Positions 8,299-16,829 of a stretch of DNA of 64,000 bases are shown here, one piece after another; position 1 is the stretch's first letter, and each line of letters begins with the position of its first letter. Below the pieces are notes generated by a model. That model made no database searches and was not told where the DNA came from. It was given only the letters and a program-made list of their open reading frames with translations. Source of the DNA: JADKCZ01 sp963786945 (GTDB lineage Bacteria > Myxococcota > Myxococcia > Myxococcales > Anaeromyxobacteraceae); NCBI GenBank assembly GCA_963786945.1, contig CAWBAO010000006.1:248001-312000 (forward strand), read 5' to 3'. A program made the position numbers and the translations under genes.

Positions 8299-9657
8299 AT
8301 GCCCACCGTCCTCCGTCCCGTCGCCCTCGCCGTGGTCGCGCTGCTCGCCGGCTGCGCCCACTGGCCCGCCACCCCGCCGCTCGCCAGGGCCGGCGCTCCC
8401 GGCTACCACTTCGCCGAGGTGGCCCGCCCCGGCCAGTCGGACGACCTGCTGGTCTTCCTGGCCTTCTCCGGCGGCGGCATGCGCGCCGCGGCGCTCGCCT
8501 ACGGCACGCTGGAGGAGCTGCGCCGGACCGAGGTGCCGGTGCACGGGGCCACCCGGCGGCTGCTCGACGAGGTGGACGTGATCTCGGCGGTGTCGGGCGG
8601 CACGCTGCCGGCCACCTACTACGCCCTGCGCGGCGAGCGGACCTTCGACGAGTTCGAGGCCAGGGTCCTCTCCCGGAACCTGGAGAGCGAGCTGGCCTGG
8701 CGCATCTTCTCGCCGGGCAACTGGTTCCGCCTGCCCTCCGGCACCTTCGGCAAGTCCGACCTGTTCGCCGAGCTCTACGACCAGACGGTCTTCGACGGCG
8801 CCACCTTCGGCGATCTCCAGCGCGCCGGCGGCCCCTTCCTCCTGGTCCAGGCCACCGACGTGACCACCGGCGCCCACTTCCCCTATACCCAGGACCAGTT
8901 CGACCTCATCTGCGCCGACCTCTCGAAGGTGACGCTGGGCCGGGCGGTGGCCACCTCGACGGCGCTGCCCCCGCTGCTCACCCCCATCACGCTGGAGAAC
9001 CGGGCCGGGAGCTGCGGCTACGTGGAGCCGGCCTGGATGGCGGCCGCCGACGCCGCCGCCAGGGGGGCCGAGTCGCAGGGGCGCACCGAGCAGCTGGCCC
9101 GGGCGCGGCGCGCCGCCACCGACGCCAGGGCCCGCCCCTACCTCCACCTCTTCGACGGCGGCCTGGCCGAGAACCTCGGGCTCAACACCCTCCTCGGCGG
9201 CCTCGAGGGGCTCACCGTGGCGCCCGACGCCCCGGAGCTGGCCCGCCTGCGCCGCGCCCGCAAGGTGGTGGTCATCGTGGTCAACGCCCTCCGCGTCCCG
9301 GAGGTGGACTGGGACCGCTCGGAGGCGCCCCCCGGCACCTCCGAGCTGGAGGACCAGATGTGGTCGATCCCGGTCGACCGCATCACCCTCGACGCCGTGG
9401 AGAAGGCGCGGGAGCAGCTGGAGCGCTGGAGGGCGGCCGGGCCAGCCAGCGGCCCGGAGCGGCGCGAGGCCTACTTCGCCCAGGTGACCTTCGACAACCT
9501 CGGCGACCCGGCCGAGCGCGAGGAGTTCCGCAAGGTGAAGACCAGCCTGGCCCTGCCCAGGGCGCAGGTCGAGCGGCTGCGCGAGGTGGGCGGTCGGCTG
9601 CTGCGCGAGGCCCCTGGCTTCCAGCGGCTGCTGGCCGACCTCCGCGCCGGGCGCTGA
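8299..9657 (+). CDS. Patatin-like phospholipase lipoprotein
   Basis: A 452-aa protein with a lipoprotein signal (ALLAGC, lipidated Cys ~16), so it is probably anchored to the outer membrane. The patatin core is intact: oxyanion FSGGGMRAAA, nucleophile Ser99 in SAVSGGT and catalytic Asp286 in FDGGLAENLG. The nucleophile elbow is AVSGG rather than strict GxSxG, a variant common in bacterial patatins of the RpoH-suppressor type. It follows the barrel-carrying patatin by 24 bp and the two are probably one transcript. This suggests a paired envelope lipid hydrolase system, but the substrate and any partnership are inference. The C-terminus is helical with no barrel signature. Confidence 0.9.
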   Translation: MPTVLRPVALAVVALLAGCAHWPATPPLARAGAPGYHFAEVARPGQSDDLLVFLAFSGGGMRAAALAYGTLEELRRTEVPVHGATRRLLDEVDVISAVSGGTLPATYYALRGERTFDEFEARVLSRNLESELAWRIFSPGNWFRLPSGTFGKSDLFAELYDQTVFDGATFGDLQRAGGPFLLVQATDVTTGAHFPYTQDQFDLICADLSKVTLGRAVATSTALPPLLTPITLENRAGSCGYVEPAWMAAADAAARGAESQGRTEQLARARRAATDARARPYLHLFDGGLAENLGLNTLLGGLEGLTVAPDAPELARLRRARKVVVIVVNALRVPEVDWDRSEAPPGTSELEDQMWSIPVDRITLDAVEKAREQLERWRAAGPASGPERREAYFAQVTFDNLGDPAEREEFRKVKTSLALPRAQVERLREVGGRLLREAPGFQRLLADLRAGR

Positions 9658-9733
9658 GCCTCGTGGGGGCGTCCTCGTCGCGCCTTCCCGCTCCGGTGTA
9701 CCATCGCGACGTCCTCGCACCTCGGAGCACGCC

Positions 9734-12043
9734 ATGACTCGCCGCGCCCTGCTGGTCCTCGCCGCCACGCTGCCGCTGCTGGCCCCGTCGGTCTCCCGCC
9801 CGGCCGATGCGCCGCCCGCCGCCGCGGAGCCCGACGAGCCGGGAAACTGGCCGCGCTCGCTGGCGCTCCCCAACGGCACGGCAGTGGTCTACCAGCCGCA
9901 GGTGGAGAAGCTCGACGGGCCCGCCCTGACCGGGCGCGCCGCCCTCTCCTGGGAGCCCCAGGGCCAGGCCCCGGTCTTCGGCGTCTTCTGGTTCACCGCC
10001 CAGCTGCAGATCGACAAGGAGGCGGGTCGCGCCGACGTCGAGACCCTCAAGGTCACCAAGGTCCGCTTCCCCAACATCAGCAAGGAGACCGAGGCCAAGG
10101 CGGTCAAGACGCTGGAGGCCGAGCTGCCGAAGTGGGACCTGTCGATGTCGCTCACCGAGCTGCAGGCGGCCCTGGCCGCGGGCGAGCGCGAGACCCGCGG
10201 CGAGATCCGGCTGCAGGTCAAGCCGCCCAGGCTGATCTTCTCCCGCGATCCGGCGGTGCTGCTGCTCTACGACGGCAAGCCCACCGCCCGGGCCCTCCAG
10301 GGCTCCTCGCTGGAGCGGGTGGTCAACACGCCGCTCTTCGTCGTCAAGGACCCGGCGGTGGGCCGCTTCTACCTCTCGGGCGGGCAGTTCTGGTACGAGG
10401 CGACCGATCCGATGGGCCCCTGGACCTACGCCGGGGCCCCGTCACCTGCGGTGAAGGAGTTCATCGCCAGGAACCCCGCCCCGCCGCCCCCCGCGCCCGA
10501 GGGCGCGGCCGCCGCGCCACCGCCGGGCTCGCCGCCGCCGGCCGCCACCGAGAAGCCGGCCACGCCGCCGCGCATCATCGTGGCCACCGAGCCGACCGAG
10601 CTCATCACCTTCGACGGGGCCCCCAACTACGTGCCGGTGGGCGAGGCGGCCGACCTGCTCTACGCCGACAACTCCGACGGCCAGGTGCTGCTCCTCGTCC
10701 CCACCAACGAGTCCTACGTGCTGGTGTCGGGACGCTGGTACAAGGCGAAGTCGCTGGAGGGGCCGTGGACCTTCGTCCGCCCCGACCAGCTGCCGCCCAG
10801 CTTCGCGAAGATTCCCCCCGAGGGGCTGGCCGCCGGCGTCCGCCCCTTCGTCCCCGGCACCACCGAGGCCACCGACGCGCTGGCCGACACGCAGATCCCG
10901 CAGACCACGGCGGTGAAGCGCGACCAGAAGCTGGAGGTGACCTACGACGGCGAGCCGAAGTTCAAGGCCATCGAGGGGACCGGGATGGCCTACGCCACCA
11001 ACACCTCCTTCTCGGTGCTGATGGACTCCGGGGCCTACTGGTGCTGCCACCAGGCGGTCTGGTACGTGGCCGCGTCGCCGAAGGGGCCATGGGCGGTGAG
11101 CGACAAGCGGCCGCCGTCGATCGACCAGGTCCCGCCCAGCGTGCCGGTCTACAACACCCGCTACGTCTACGTGTACCAGTCGACGCCGCAGGTGGTGTAC
11201 GTGGGCTACCTGCCGGGCTACGTGGGCGTCTACCCGTACTACGGCACGGTGGTGTACGGCACCGGCTACTACTACCCGCCGTACATCGGACCGACCGTCT
11301 ACTACCCCTACCCGGCCACCTTCGGCGTCCACATGACCTACAACCCGTGGATGGGATGGGGCGTGGGGGTGAGCTACGGGACCCCCTTCTTCTCGGTGGG
11401 CATCCACTTCGGCGGCTACGGCCATTACGGCGGGTACTACGGCCCCCGCGGCTACCCTCCCCCCTACCGGCCGCCCTACGGCTACCGGCCGCCGCCGCCG
11501 GGGTACCGCCCGCCCGCCGGTGGTCGTCCGCCCGGCTACGGTGGCGCGCCCGGGTACGGCGGGGCGCCCGGGGCTCGCCCGCCGCCCGGTGGGGCCGCCA
11601 CCGCCCGGCCCTCGACCGGCAACGTCTACAACAAGCCGGAGAACACCGCCCGCAACGCCTCGCGCGAGGCGGGCGCCACGCCGCGCCAGCAACCGGCCGC
11701 GGCACGGCAGCCCAACAACGTCTACGGCGACAAGAGCGGCAACGTCTACCGCCAGAACCAGGGCGGCGGCTGGGACAAGAACACCAAGCAGGGCTGGCAG
11801 TCGCAGGGCGGAGGCGCAGGCGCCAAGCCGGCGCAAGGTGGCGGTGCCGCCGGCAGCGGCGCCCGGCCGTCGCAGGGCACGTCGCCCGGCGCGAGCGGTG
11901 GCGCCCGGCCCTCGTACGGCGGGGCTCCCGCCGGGCTCGGCAACGACGCCGCGGCCCGCGGGCGGAGCAGCGGCGGTGGCGGATACGGTGGTGGCGGCGG
12001 GCGGGGCGGCGGTGGCGGGCGGGGCGGCGGCGGTCGCCGCTAG
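9734..12043 (+). CDS. Exported protein with Tyr/Pro/Gly-rich C-terminal half
   Basis: A 769-aa protein with an N-terminal signal peptide (~residues 1-24). Residues ~30-460 form a folded region with two similar modules that each contain a 'LLYDGKPTA / LITFDGAPNYVPV' strand and a 'W(Y)...S.EGPW' motif, so this half looks internally repeated. From ~470 the sequence becomes Tyr/Pro-rich (many YPYYG and YGY units), then Gly/Pro-rich with PPGYGGAPGYGG, and it ends in a Gly-Gly-Arg tail. Similar proteins are sometimes labelled carbohydrate-binding family V/XII in databases, which I cannot verify. Secretion plus low-complexity aromatic repeats suggests a surface or matrix adhesin, as inference. It starts 76 bp after the second patatin gene. 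Confidence 0.82.
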   Translation: MTRRALLVLAATLPLLAPSVSRPADAPPAAAEPDEPGNWPRSLALPNGTAVVYQPQVEKLDGPALTGRAALSWEPQGQAPVFGVFWFTAQLQIDKEAGRADVETLKVTKVRFPNISKETEAKAVKTLEAELPKWDLSMSLTELQAALAAGERETRGEIRLQVKPPRLIFSRDPAVLLLYDGKPTARALQGSSLERVVNTPLFVVKDPAVGRFYLSGGQFWYEATDPMGPWTYAGAPSPAVKEFIARNPAPPPPAPEGAAAAPPPGSPPPAATEKPATPPRIIVATEPTELITFDGAPNYVPVGEAADLLYADNSDGQVLLLVPTNESYVLVSGRWYKAKSLEGPWTFVRPDQLPPSFAKIPPEGLAAGVRPFVPGTTEATDALADTQIPQTTAVKRDQKLEVTYDGEPKFKAIEGTGMAYATNTSFSVLMDSGAYWCCHQAVWYVAASPKGPWAVSDKRPPSIDQVPPSVPVYNTRYVYVYQSTPQVVYVGYLPGYVGVYPYYGTVVYGTGYYYPPYIGPTVYYPYPATFGVHMTYNPWMGWGVGVSYGTPFFSVGIHFGGYGHYGGYYGPRGYPPPYRPPYGYRPPPPGYRPPAGGRPPGYGGAPGYGGAPGARPPPGGAATARPSTGNVYNKPENTARNASREAGATPRQQPAAARQPNNVYGDKSGNVYRQNQGGGWDKNTKQGWQSQGGGAGAKPAQGGGAAGSGARPSQGTSPGASGGARPSYGGAPAGLGNDAAARGRSSGGGGYGGGGGRGGGGGRGGGGRR

Positions 12044-12044
12044 C

Positions 12045-12062
12045 GGCGAGCGCGGCCTCGCC
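12045..12062. terminator. Candidate bidirectional terminator hairpin
   Basis: GGCGAG (12045-12050) pairs perfectly with CTCGCC (12057-12062) across a 6-nt loop, in the 26-bp gap between convergent genes. It has no T-tract, so the evidence is only the stem and its position. Confidence 0.35.
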
Positions 12063-12069
12063 AATCGCT

Positions 12070-13179
12070 TCAGTTCCAGCCGTTCCCGAAGATCACGTAG
12101 CCGGCCCACTGCTCCGGGCCGCGCGCCACGTCGAGCCCCATGCGCACGCCGAACTGGCGGGCCACGAGGTACCGGAAGCCGGTGCCGACGTTCCAGGCCA
12201 GGGTGGGCTGCGGAACCGCCGCGGCCACGCCAACGCCGCCGAACACCACGGCGCTCCAGCGCGGGGTGAAGTCGATCCGCTCCTCGGTCTCGGCCACGGC
12301 GACGTGGCGCCCCTGGTAGCGCAGCATGGGAATGCCGCGCAGGACCACGAAGGGCCGGAACCAGAAGGGGAGGTCGCCGCCGGACAGCTGCAGGTCGAGC
12401 CGCAGCGCCCCCACCAGCCAGGGGGCCAGGGGTGCGTAGGCCACCTCCTTCACGCTGGCTCGCCACCCCTCCCGGTCGCTGCCCAGCCAGCCCGCGTACC
12501 AGGTGGCGCCCACCTCGGCGCGGACGCCACGGCTCGGCGAGAAGATCGAGTCCCGGCCGTCCCAGCGCAGGACCGGCCCGAGGCCGCTGAGCACGGTCTC
12601 CAGGTCACCCGCCTCGATGGACGCCAGGCTGCCGCCGTCGGCCTTCACGCTGGAGCCGATGAAGGTGTAGCGGGCGCCGGCGAAGAGCTCGCTGCCGCCG
12701 AGCCGGAAGCTCACCTCCTGGACCACCGGCACCGCCTCCAGCGTGAACCTGACCTGCTGGCCGGCCGGATCCCAGGCGCTCAGCCGCAGCGAGGTGTAGG
12801 CGGCGCCGCCGACGTAGCGGACCGCCCCCTCGTGCCAGTGGCCGAGGTGGCCGCCCCCGGCGGCCCAGCTCCCGTTGCTGGTGTACATGCCGATGGCGGC
12901 CGAGACGCTGGGTGGGACGCGGCGCCCCTCGGCGTCCTCCTCGCCTCCCAGCTTCCCGTGCAGGAAGACCAGCCCGCCCGCCAGGCCCAGGCCGACCGCC
13001 GGCTCGGTGACCGGCGCCGCCAGCGGCACGAAGCCGTACCGGCTGGCCAGGAAGCGGTCCACGTCGAAGGCGCCGTCGGTGGGATCGATGAAGGGGCTGC
13101 CCTCGGCGGCCCGGGCCGGTGCGGCCGGCAGGAGGAGGCTGGCGGCCAGCGCCCCCGCCGCGATGACACCCCACCTCAT
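12070..13179 (-). CDS. Omp85/D15-like outer-membrane beta-barrel protein
   Basis: A 369-aa protein with a signal peptide ending PARAAEG. The mature protein is made of alternating amphipathic strands with the features of the surface-antigen (D15)/BamA barrel domain: repeated G-x-G strand starts and the RDSIFSPSRGVRAEVG segment, which is the typical barrel strand of this family. It ends FGNGWN. POTRA domains are absent, so it is a stand-alone barrel of the kind often found in myxobacteria, not BamA itself. It is the last gene of the minus-strand envelope cluster and starts 67 bp after the preceding small barrel gene. Transport or anchoring roles are inference. Confidence 0.85.
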   Translation of the reverse strand: MRWGVIAAGALAASLLLPAAPARAAEGSPFIDPTDGAFDVDRFLASRYGFVPLAAPVTEPAVGLGLAGGLVFLHGKLGGEEDAEGRRVPPSVSAAIGMYTSNGSWAAGGGHLGHWHEGAVRYVGGAAYTSLRLSAWDPAGQQVRFTLEAVPVVQEVSFRLGGSELFAGARYTFIGSSVKADGGSLASIEAGDLETVLSGLGPVLRWDGRDSIFSPSRGVRAEVGATWYAGWLGSDREGWRASVKEVAYAPLAPWLVGALRLDLQLSGGDLPFWFRPFVVLRGIPMLRYQGRHVAVAETEERIDFTPRWSAVVFGGVGVAAAVPQPTLAWNVGTGFRYLVARQFGVRMGLDVARGPEQWAGYVIFGNGWN

Positions 13180-13246
13180 GGTGCGGATCCTTCCCGGGCC
13201 GGGCGCGCCCGGGAAGGCCCGCCCGGCACCGGTGCCCGTCAGCGGA

Positions 13247-13900
13247 TCAGTAGGACCACATGAAGCCGGCGATGCCGGAGAACGTCTGGGCGTCCTCGGT
13301 GTTGCCGAAGTGGGCCGTGGTGTAGGTGTAGCGGACCGCCAGGTTGAGCCCCAGGTTGGTGGCGCCGCGCGCCAGCTGGATCAGCACGCCGGCCTCGGGG
13401 CTGACGATGAAGCTGAAGCTGCTCTCGCTGTTGGAGAAGTCGGCCACCTGCTGGTAGCCGTAGGACCAGACCCCGCCGATGCCGCCGCCGATGTAGGGCT
13501 GCACCACCTTCCCCTCGAGGAGGTAGTAGTGGCCCAGCGCGCGCAGGCCGAACTGGTCGGCGTAGCGGAACATCGGGCCGGTGACGGTGACGGCGCCGCT
13601 GGTCTGCTGGTAGGCGGGGTAGGTCTGGTCGAACCGGTTGTAGGAGAAGGAGATGCCGGCCGAGACGTTCCTGCGGACCATGGAGCGCGACTCGATGGAG
13701 AAGCCGGAGAAGCTGGTCCGGTCGACGTAGTTGGCGAAGTCGCCGACGGGCTGGGCGATCTCCCAGTTCAGGGCCCAGATCGACTTGTCCGGCCGGTAGT
13801 TGCCGGAGCTCATCGGATCGAACATGCCGTCCTCGGCCCGGGCCGGGACGGCCAGGAGGGCGAGGAGGGCGATGGCCGCGCTGCGGATGAGGGTCTTCAT
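13247..13900 (-). CDS. Small outer-membrane beta-barrel protein
   Basis: A 217-aa protein with a signal peptide (MKTLIRSAAIALLALLAVPARA) and a mature domain of eight or so predicted strands, ending GIAGFMWSY with a C-terminal aromatic residue, as typical for OmpX/OmpW-type barrels. Motifs such as YIGGGIGGVWSYGY and NLGLNLAVRYTYTT are typical barrel strands with girdle aromatics. Its ATG overlaps the stop of the DUF4136 lipoprotein gene by 4 nt (ATGA), implying translational coupling. A reading frame continues upstream through the neighbouring genes on this strand, but the signal peptide fixes this start. Confidence 0.88.
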   Translation of the reverse strand: MKTLIRSAAIALLALLAVPARAEDGMFDPMSSGNYRPDKSIWALNWEIAQPVGDFANYVDRTSFSGFSIESRSMVRRNVSAGISFSYNRFDQTYPAYQQTSGAVTVTGPMFRYADQFGLRALGHYYLLEGKVVQPYIGGGIGGVWSYGYQQVADFSNSESSFSFIVSPEAGVLIQLARGATNLGLNLAVRYTYTTAHFGNTEDAQTFSGIAGFMWSY

Positions 13901-14569
13901 GGGAGCCTCGTGAAGTAGGGCGACTGGGCGAAGGCCTGATCGATGGAGCCGAGGATCTTCTGGTAGCCGGGGGAGGCGGTGGTGATGCTGGAACCGCCCG
14001 CCATCACGCCGTAGATGGCGTTGGTCCAGATCAGCGTGCTGGGCGTGCCGGGCGTGGGCGGCTGGCCGGGGGTGTACAGGTCCAGGCCGGCCTCGGTGAG
14101 CAGCGTGCCGTACTCGTAGGTGCCGGCGTAGCTCGTGGTCGGGTAGCAGTAGTAGTAGTAGTACCAGGAGCACCAGTAGTCGCTGTAGAAGAGGGCCACG
14201 CTGCCGAACAGGGCGTAGGCGCCCACCCGCAGGGTCCCGTCCGGCGGGAGCGGATCGGATGGATTCCTCAAGGTCACGGTGTAGCCGCGGTCCTCGAGGT
14301 TCTTCCTGGATCTGGTCGACGACCCCGTCCTGGACCGACTGCGAGACGCTCACGCCCGAGGCGGTGTCGTCGACGATGGCGATGGTGCTCTCGAGCGACA
14401 CGTCGGTGGCGCTGGCGAAGAGGGGATCCGGCTGGCCGGTGGTCTTGTCCTGCTTGTAGGCGGTCGAGACCACTTGTCCGTAGAGGACGTCGTCGGGCGC
14501 GGTGGGGACGTAGCAGCCGGCCAGGGCCGCGGTGGCGGCCAGGACCAGCAGGGTCTTGTTCAGTTTCAT
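13897..14569 (-). CDS. DUF4136 lipoprotein, frameshifted in this sequence
   Basis: It starts MKLNKTLLVLAATAALAGC, a lipoprotein signal with lipobox LAGC. The first ~87 codons read well, then the frame breaks near 14307; removing one base there joins VDQIQ(E) to NLEDRGYTVTLRNP, giving a continuous ~223-aa DUF4136-type protein ending SPYFTRLP. DUF4136 lipoproteins are conserved envelope proteins of unknown function. The downstream half contains a run of five Tyr encoded by a TAC microsatellite (14143-14163). Total length is 3n+1, consistent with a single inserted base. It is coupled to the small barrel downstream (4-nt overlap) and starts 20 bp after the preceding lipoprotein. An assembly error is more likely than a pseudogene. 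Confidence 0.8.
14143..14163. repeat. Trinucleotide microsatellite coding for a Tyr run
   Basis: Tandem GTA units on the plus strand (TAC on the coding strand) inside the DUF4136 gene encode consecutive tyrosines. Slippage would change the number of Tyr residues without breaking the frame. Confidence 0.8.
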
Positions 14570-14589
14570 GGTGGGCTCCTGGTGGTGCA

Positions 14590-15183
14590 CTACTTGGCCG
14601 GCGCGGCCTTGGGGGCCGCCTTCTCGAGCGAGATGCCGAGCGCCTCGGTGTAGGTCACGTAGATCATGTCGCCGACCTTCACGTTCTCGAGCTTCTTGGG
14701 GTCCTTCACCTGCAGGACCTGGATGTTGCCCTGCGGCCCCTTCACGGTGACGCGGAGGGTGGCCGTGTCGATGGCCACGATGACCGCCGAGATGGTGACC
14801 TTGTCGGTGATCGAGCCGGCCGGCTTCTCGCCGGGCTTGGCGCCGACCGCCGCCGAGGTCATGGCGAGCTCCGGCTGCGTGCCGTCGGCCCGGCGCACCT
14901 CGAGCGCGATCGACTCGACGTACTCGACGACGACGGTGTCGCCGACCGCGACCTGGGCCAGGTTCTTCACCTGGGGGCCGGCCACGAAGTCGAAGACCTC
15001 CCCGGTCTCGGCCTTGAGCTTCACCTGCCGGGTGGCCTGGTCGATGGCCACCACCGTCGCGGTGGCCTTGGTGGTCTTGGTCTCGCTGTAGGTGGGCAGC
15101 GGCTTGCTGGTGGCGCACCCCACACCCAGCAGGGCCACGCCGGCCAGCACCAGCCCGAGTCCGTTCCGCTTCAGGTTCGACAT
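14590..15183 (-). CDS. Lipoprotein with two tandem copies of a small beta domain
   Basis: A 197-aa lipoprotein (lipobox LGVGC). The mature part contains two copies of a ~55-residue unit: 'TATVVAIDQATRQVKLKAE ... VAVGDTVVVEYVESIALEV' and 'SAVIVAIDTATLRVTVKGP ... VKVGDMIYVTYTEALGISL'. Each has the same strand order and a VGD turn, typical of small beta-barrel (DUF5666/OB-like) domains. I chose the ATG at 15183 because AGAGGA lies upstream at good spacing; the ATG at 15204 would add seven residues. It lies 20 bp upstream of the DUF4136 gene in the same operon. The function is unknown; it is probably a periplasmic-side outer-membrane lipoprotein. Confidence 0.85.
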   Translation of the reverse strand: MSNLKRNGLGLVLAGVALLGVGCATSKPLPTYSETKTTKATATVVAIDQATRQVKLKAETGEVFDFVAGPQVKNLAQVAVGDTVVVEYVESIALEVRRADGTQPELAMTSAAVGAKPGEKPAGSITDKVTISAVIVAIDTATLRVTVKGPQGNIQVLQVKDPKKLENVKVGDMIYVTYTEALGISLEKAAPKAAPAK

Positions 15184-15273
15184 GAAGGATTTCCTCTGGT
15201 TCAAGTTGGTTGGAGGGAGCGCATCCTACGTCAACTTGCGTACCGGAGGTATGACCTTGATGTGTCCGGGGGA

Positions 15274-16807
15274 TCACGGCCCCAGGGCCACCCCGAGCAG
15301 CGCCGTGGAATCCTGGAGGGTGGCCGTGGCCTCTCCCGCCCTCCCCCAGCGGTCGCGCCGCTCCGCTGAGGCAAACAGCCGCACTCCGGCCCAGGGGCGT
15401 CCGCCACGTCAGGCTCCCCTTCAGGTCCCGCCGCTCGTCCTCCAGGGTGAGGTGGGTGCCATCCGAGGGGGGCGAGACGTCGTTGCGCTCGATGGCCCGC
15501 AGCCGGTCGAAGCGCCAGGAGACCGCCAGGTCCACCGGGCCGAGCGCGAGCGTGGCCCGCGGCGCCAGGAGCGCCCCCAGCCCGTGGTAGTAGCCGTTCA
15601 GCCTCAGGACCCCGGGCGCGCCCGGCAGGTCGGAGGGCCGGCCCAGCAGGGGCAGCGGCTGCACGCCGCCCAGCGTGAGGGCGCCCTCCAGGCCGAGCTC
15701 GGCCCGGAACGCGCCGCGGCGGAACCCGGCCACCAGCTCGAGCCCCGGGATCCGCACCAGCGCCAGGTAGTCGTTGGCCCAGCCGCCCTCGACCGGCTCG
15801 GCGCGTCGCAGGTAGTCGAAGCCGAGGCTCACCGTGCCCAGCAGGTCGCCGCCGGCCCCGGCGGCGTCGAAGTCGCGGCCGTAGAGGCCGGCCAGCGAGG
15901 CCAGCGCGATGACGTCGGCCTCGACGACACCAGGCCTGCCGATGGCCAGCTCCGCGGCGAGCGACGTGACGTTGCCGTCGAGGAGCGTCCGCCAGCCGGC
16001 CCCGGGCACGCCCACCTCGGCGGCGCGGACCAGCCGGGAGCGGGCCCCGAGCCGGGCCTCGGCCTCGCTCCCCGCCGGGCGCGGCCAGCTCCAGCCAGCG
16101 GAGGTCCAGGCCGCGACGTCGGCCAGCCCCCAGCGCTCCGCGGGTGCCGGCGGCGCGCCGTCGCGCCAGTCGTGGAAGGCCCGGGGGATCTGGAACAGCG
16201 CGCTGGCGGCCTGGGCCACCACGCCCTCTCGCTGGCCGAGCCAGGCGGCCAGCTGCGTGAAGGCCTCGCCGAGCGCGAGGCCGCCGGCGCTGGTGGAGAC
16301 CACGTCGTGCACCGAGGCGAGCTCGTGGTACTCCGCCAGCTCCCACGCCACGGAGACGGCCAGCGTCAGGCCCAGCGACGCCCCGACGCCCAGCCGGTTG
16401 CCACGGGCCACCTGGTAGAAGAAGAGCCCGGCCACCGGGTGGCCCACGTAGTTGGTGGGCAGGCTGTCGGCGTCGAAGCCCCAGGCCCCGTGGGCCAGGC
16501 GCAGCTTGTCGAGCAGGGGCACGGGGTGCGAGCCGTTGGCCGGGGGCGGCGAGACGGCGTAGCCCACCAGGCTGACCCCGAGGAGGATCCCCTCCTCCGC
16601 CACGGCGCGCCACGGGGTCGGGCCCGGCGGCGGGCGCGCGGGGAAGGCCGGCGGGTCGAGCCGGAGCTCCCCCGGGGTCGCTGCCGGAGCGCCCGCCGCA
16701 GCCGGCGGGTCGTCGGCCCGGGCCGGGGCCGGCGGCATCGCCAGCAGCAGCGCCCCCAGCAACGACGCGACCCGGCGCGGGGCCGGGTCGCGGTGAGGCG
16801 GCGTCAT
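15274..16807 (-). CDS. DUF3943 outer-membrane protein, frameshifted near the 3' end
   Basis: About 510 aa after repair. It has a signal peptide ending APARADD and the family core SLPTNYVGHPVAGLFFYQVA followed by SVAWELAEYHE and SVHDVVSTSAGGLALGEAF, which I recognise as DUF3943. The C-terminal half is beta-rich (barrel-like). The frame breaks near 15400: deleting one base after 'TPLGR' continues as VRLFASAERRDRWGRAGEA... to a TGA at 15274, the expected conserved ending, whereas the uncorrected frame runs on into non-coding sequence. Total length is 3n+1. It follows the Pro-rich barrel gene by 22 bp, so they are probably co-transcribed. The function is unknown. Confidence 0.82.
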
Positions 16808-16829
16808 GGCGCGGGAGGCCCCGCGGTCG

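Noticed and set aside
5962..9879. Very long open frame on the minus strand opposite the patatin genes
   Set aside because: It is an antisense by-product of GC-rich codon use; its translation is Gly/Arg/Pro-rich with no domain, while the plus strand encodes two clear patatins.
10132..13263. Long plus-strand frame across the Tyr-rich gene and the D15-like gene
   Set aside because: Low-complexity Arg/Ala translation, overlapping two genes with signal peptides on their own frames.
14300..14315. Programmed frameshift in the DUF4136 gene
   Set aside because: No slippery heptamer with a stop and downstream structure; nine similar insertions elsewhere point to sequence error.
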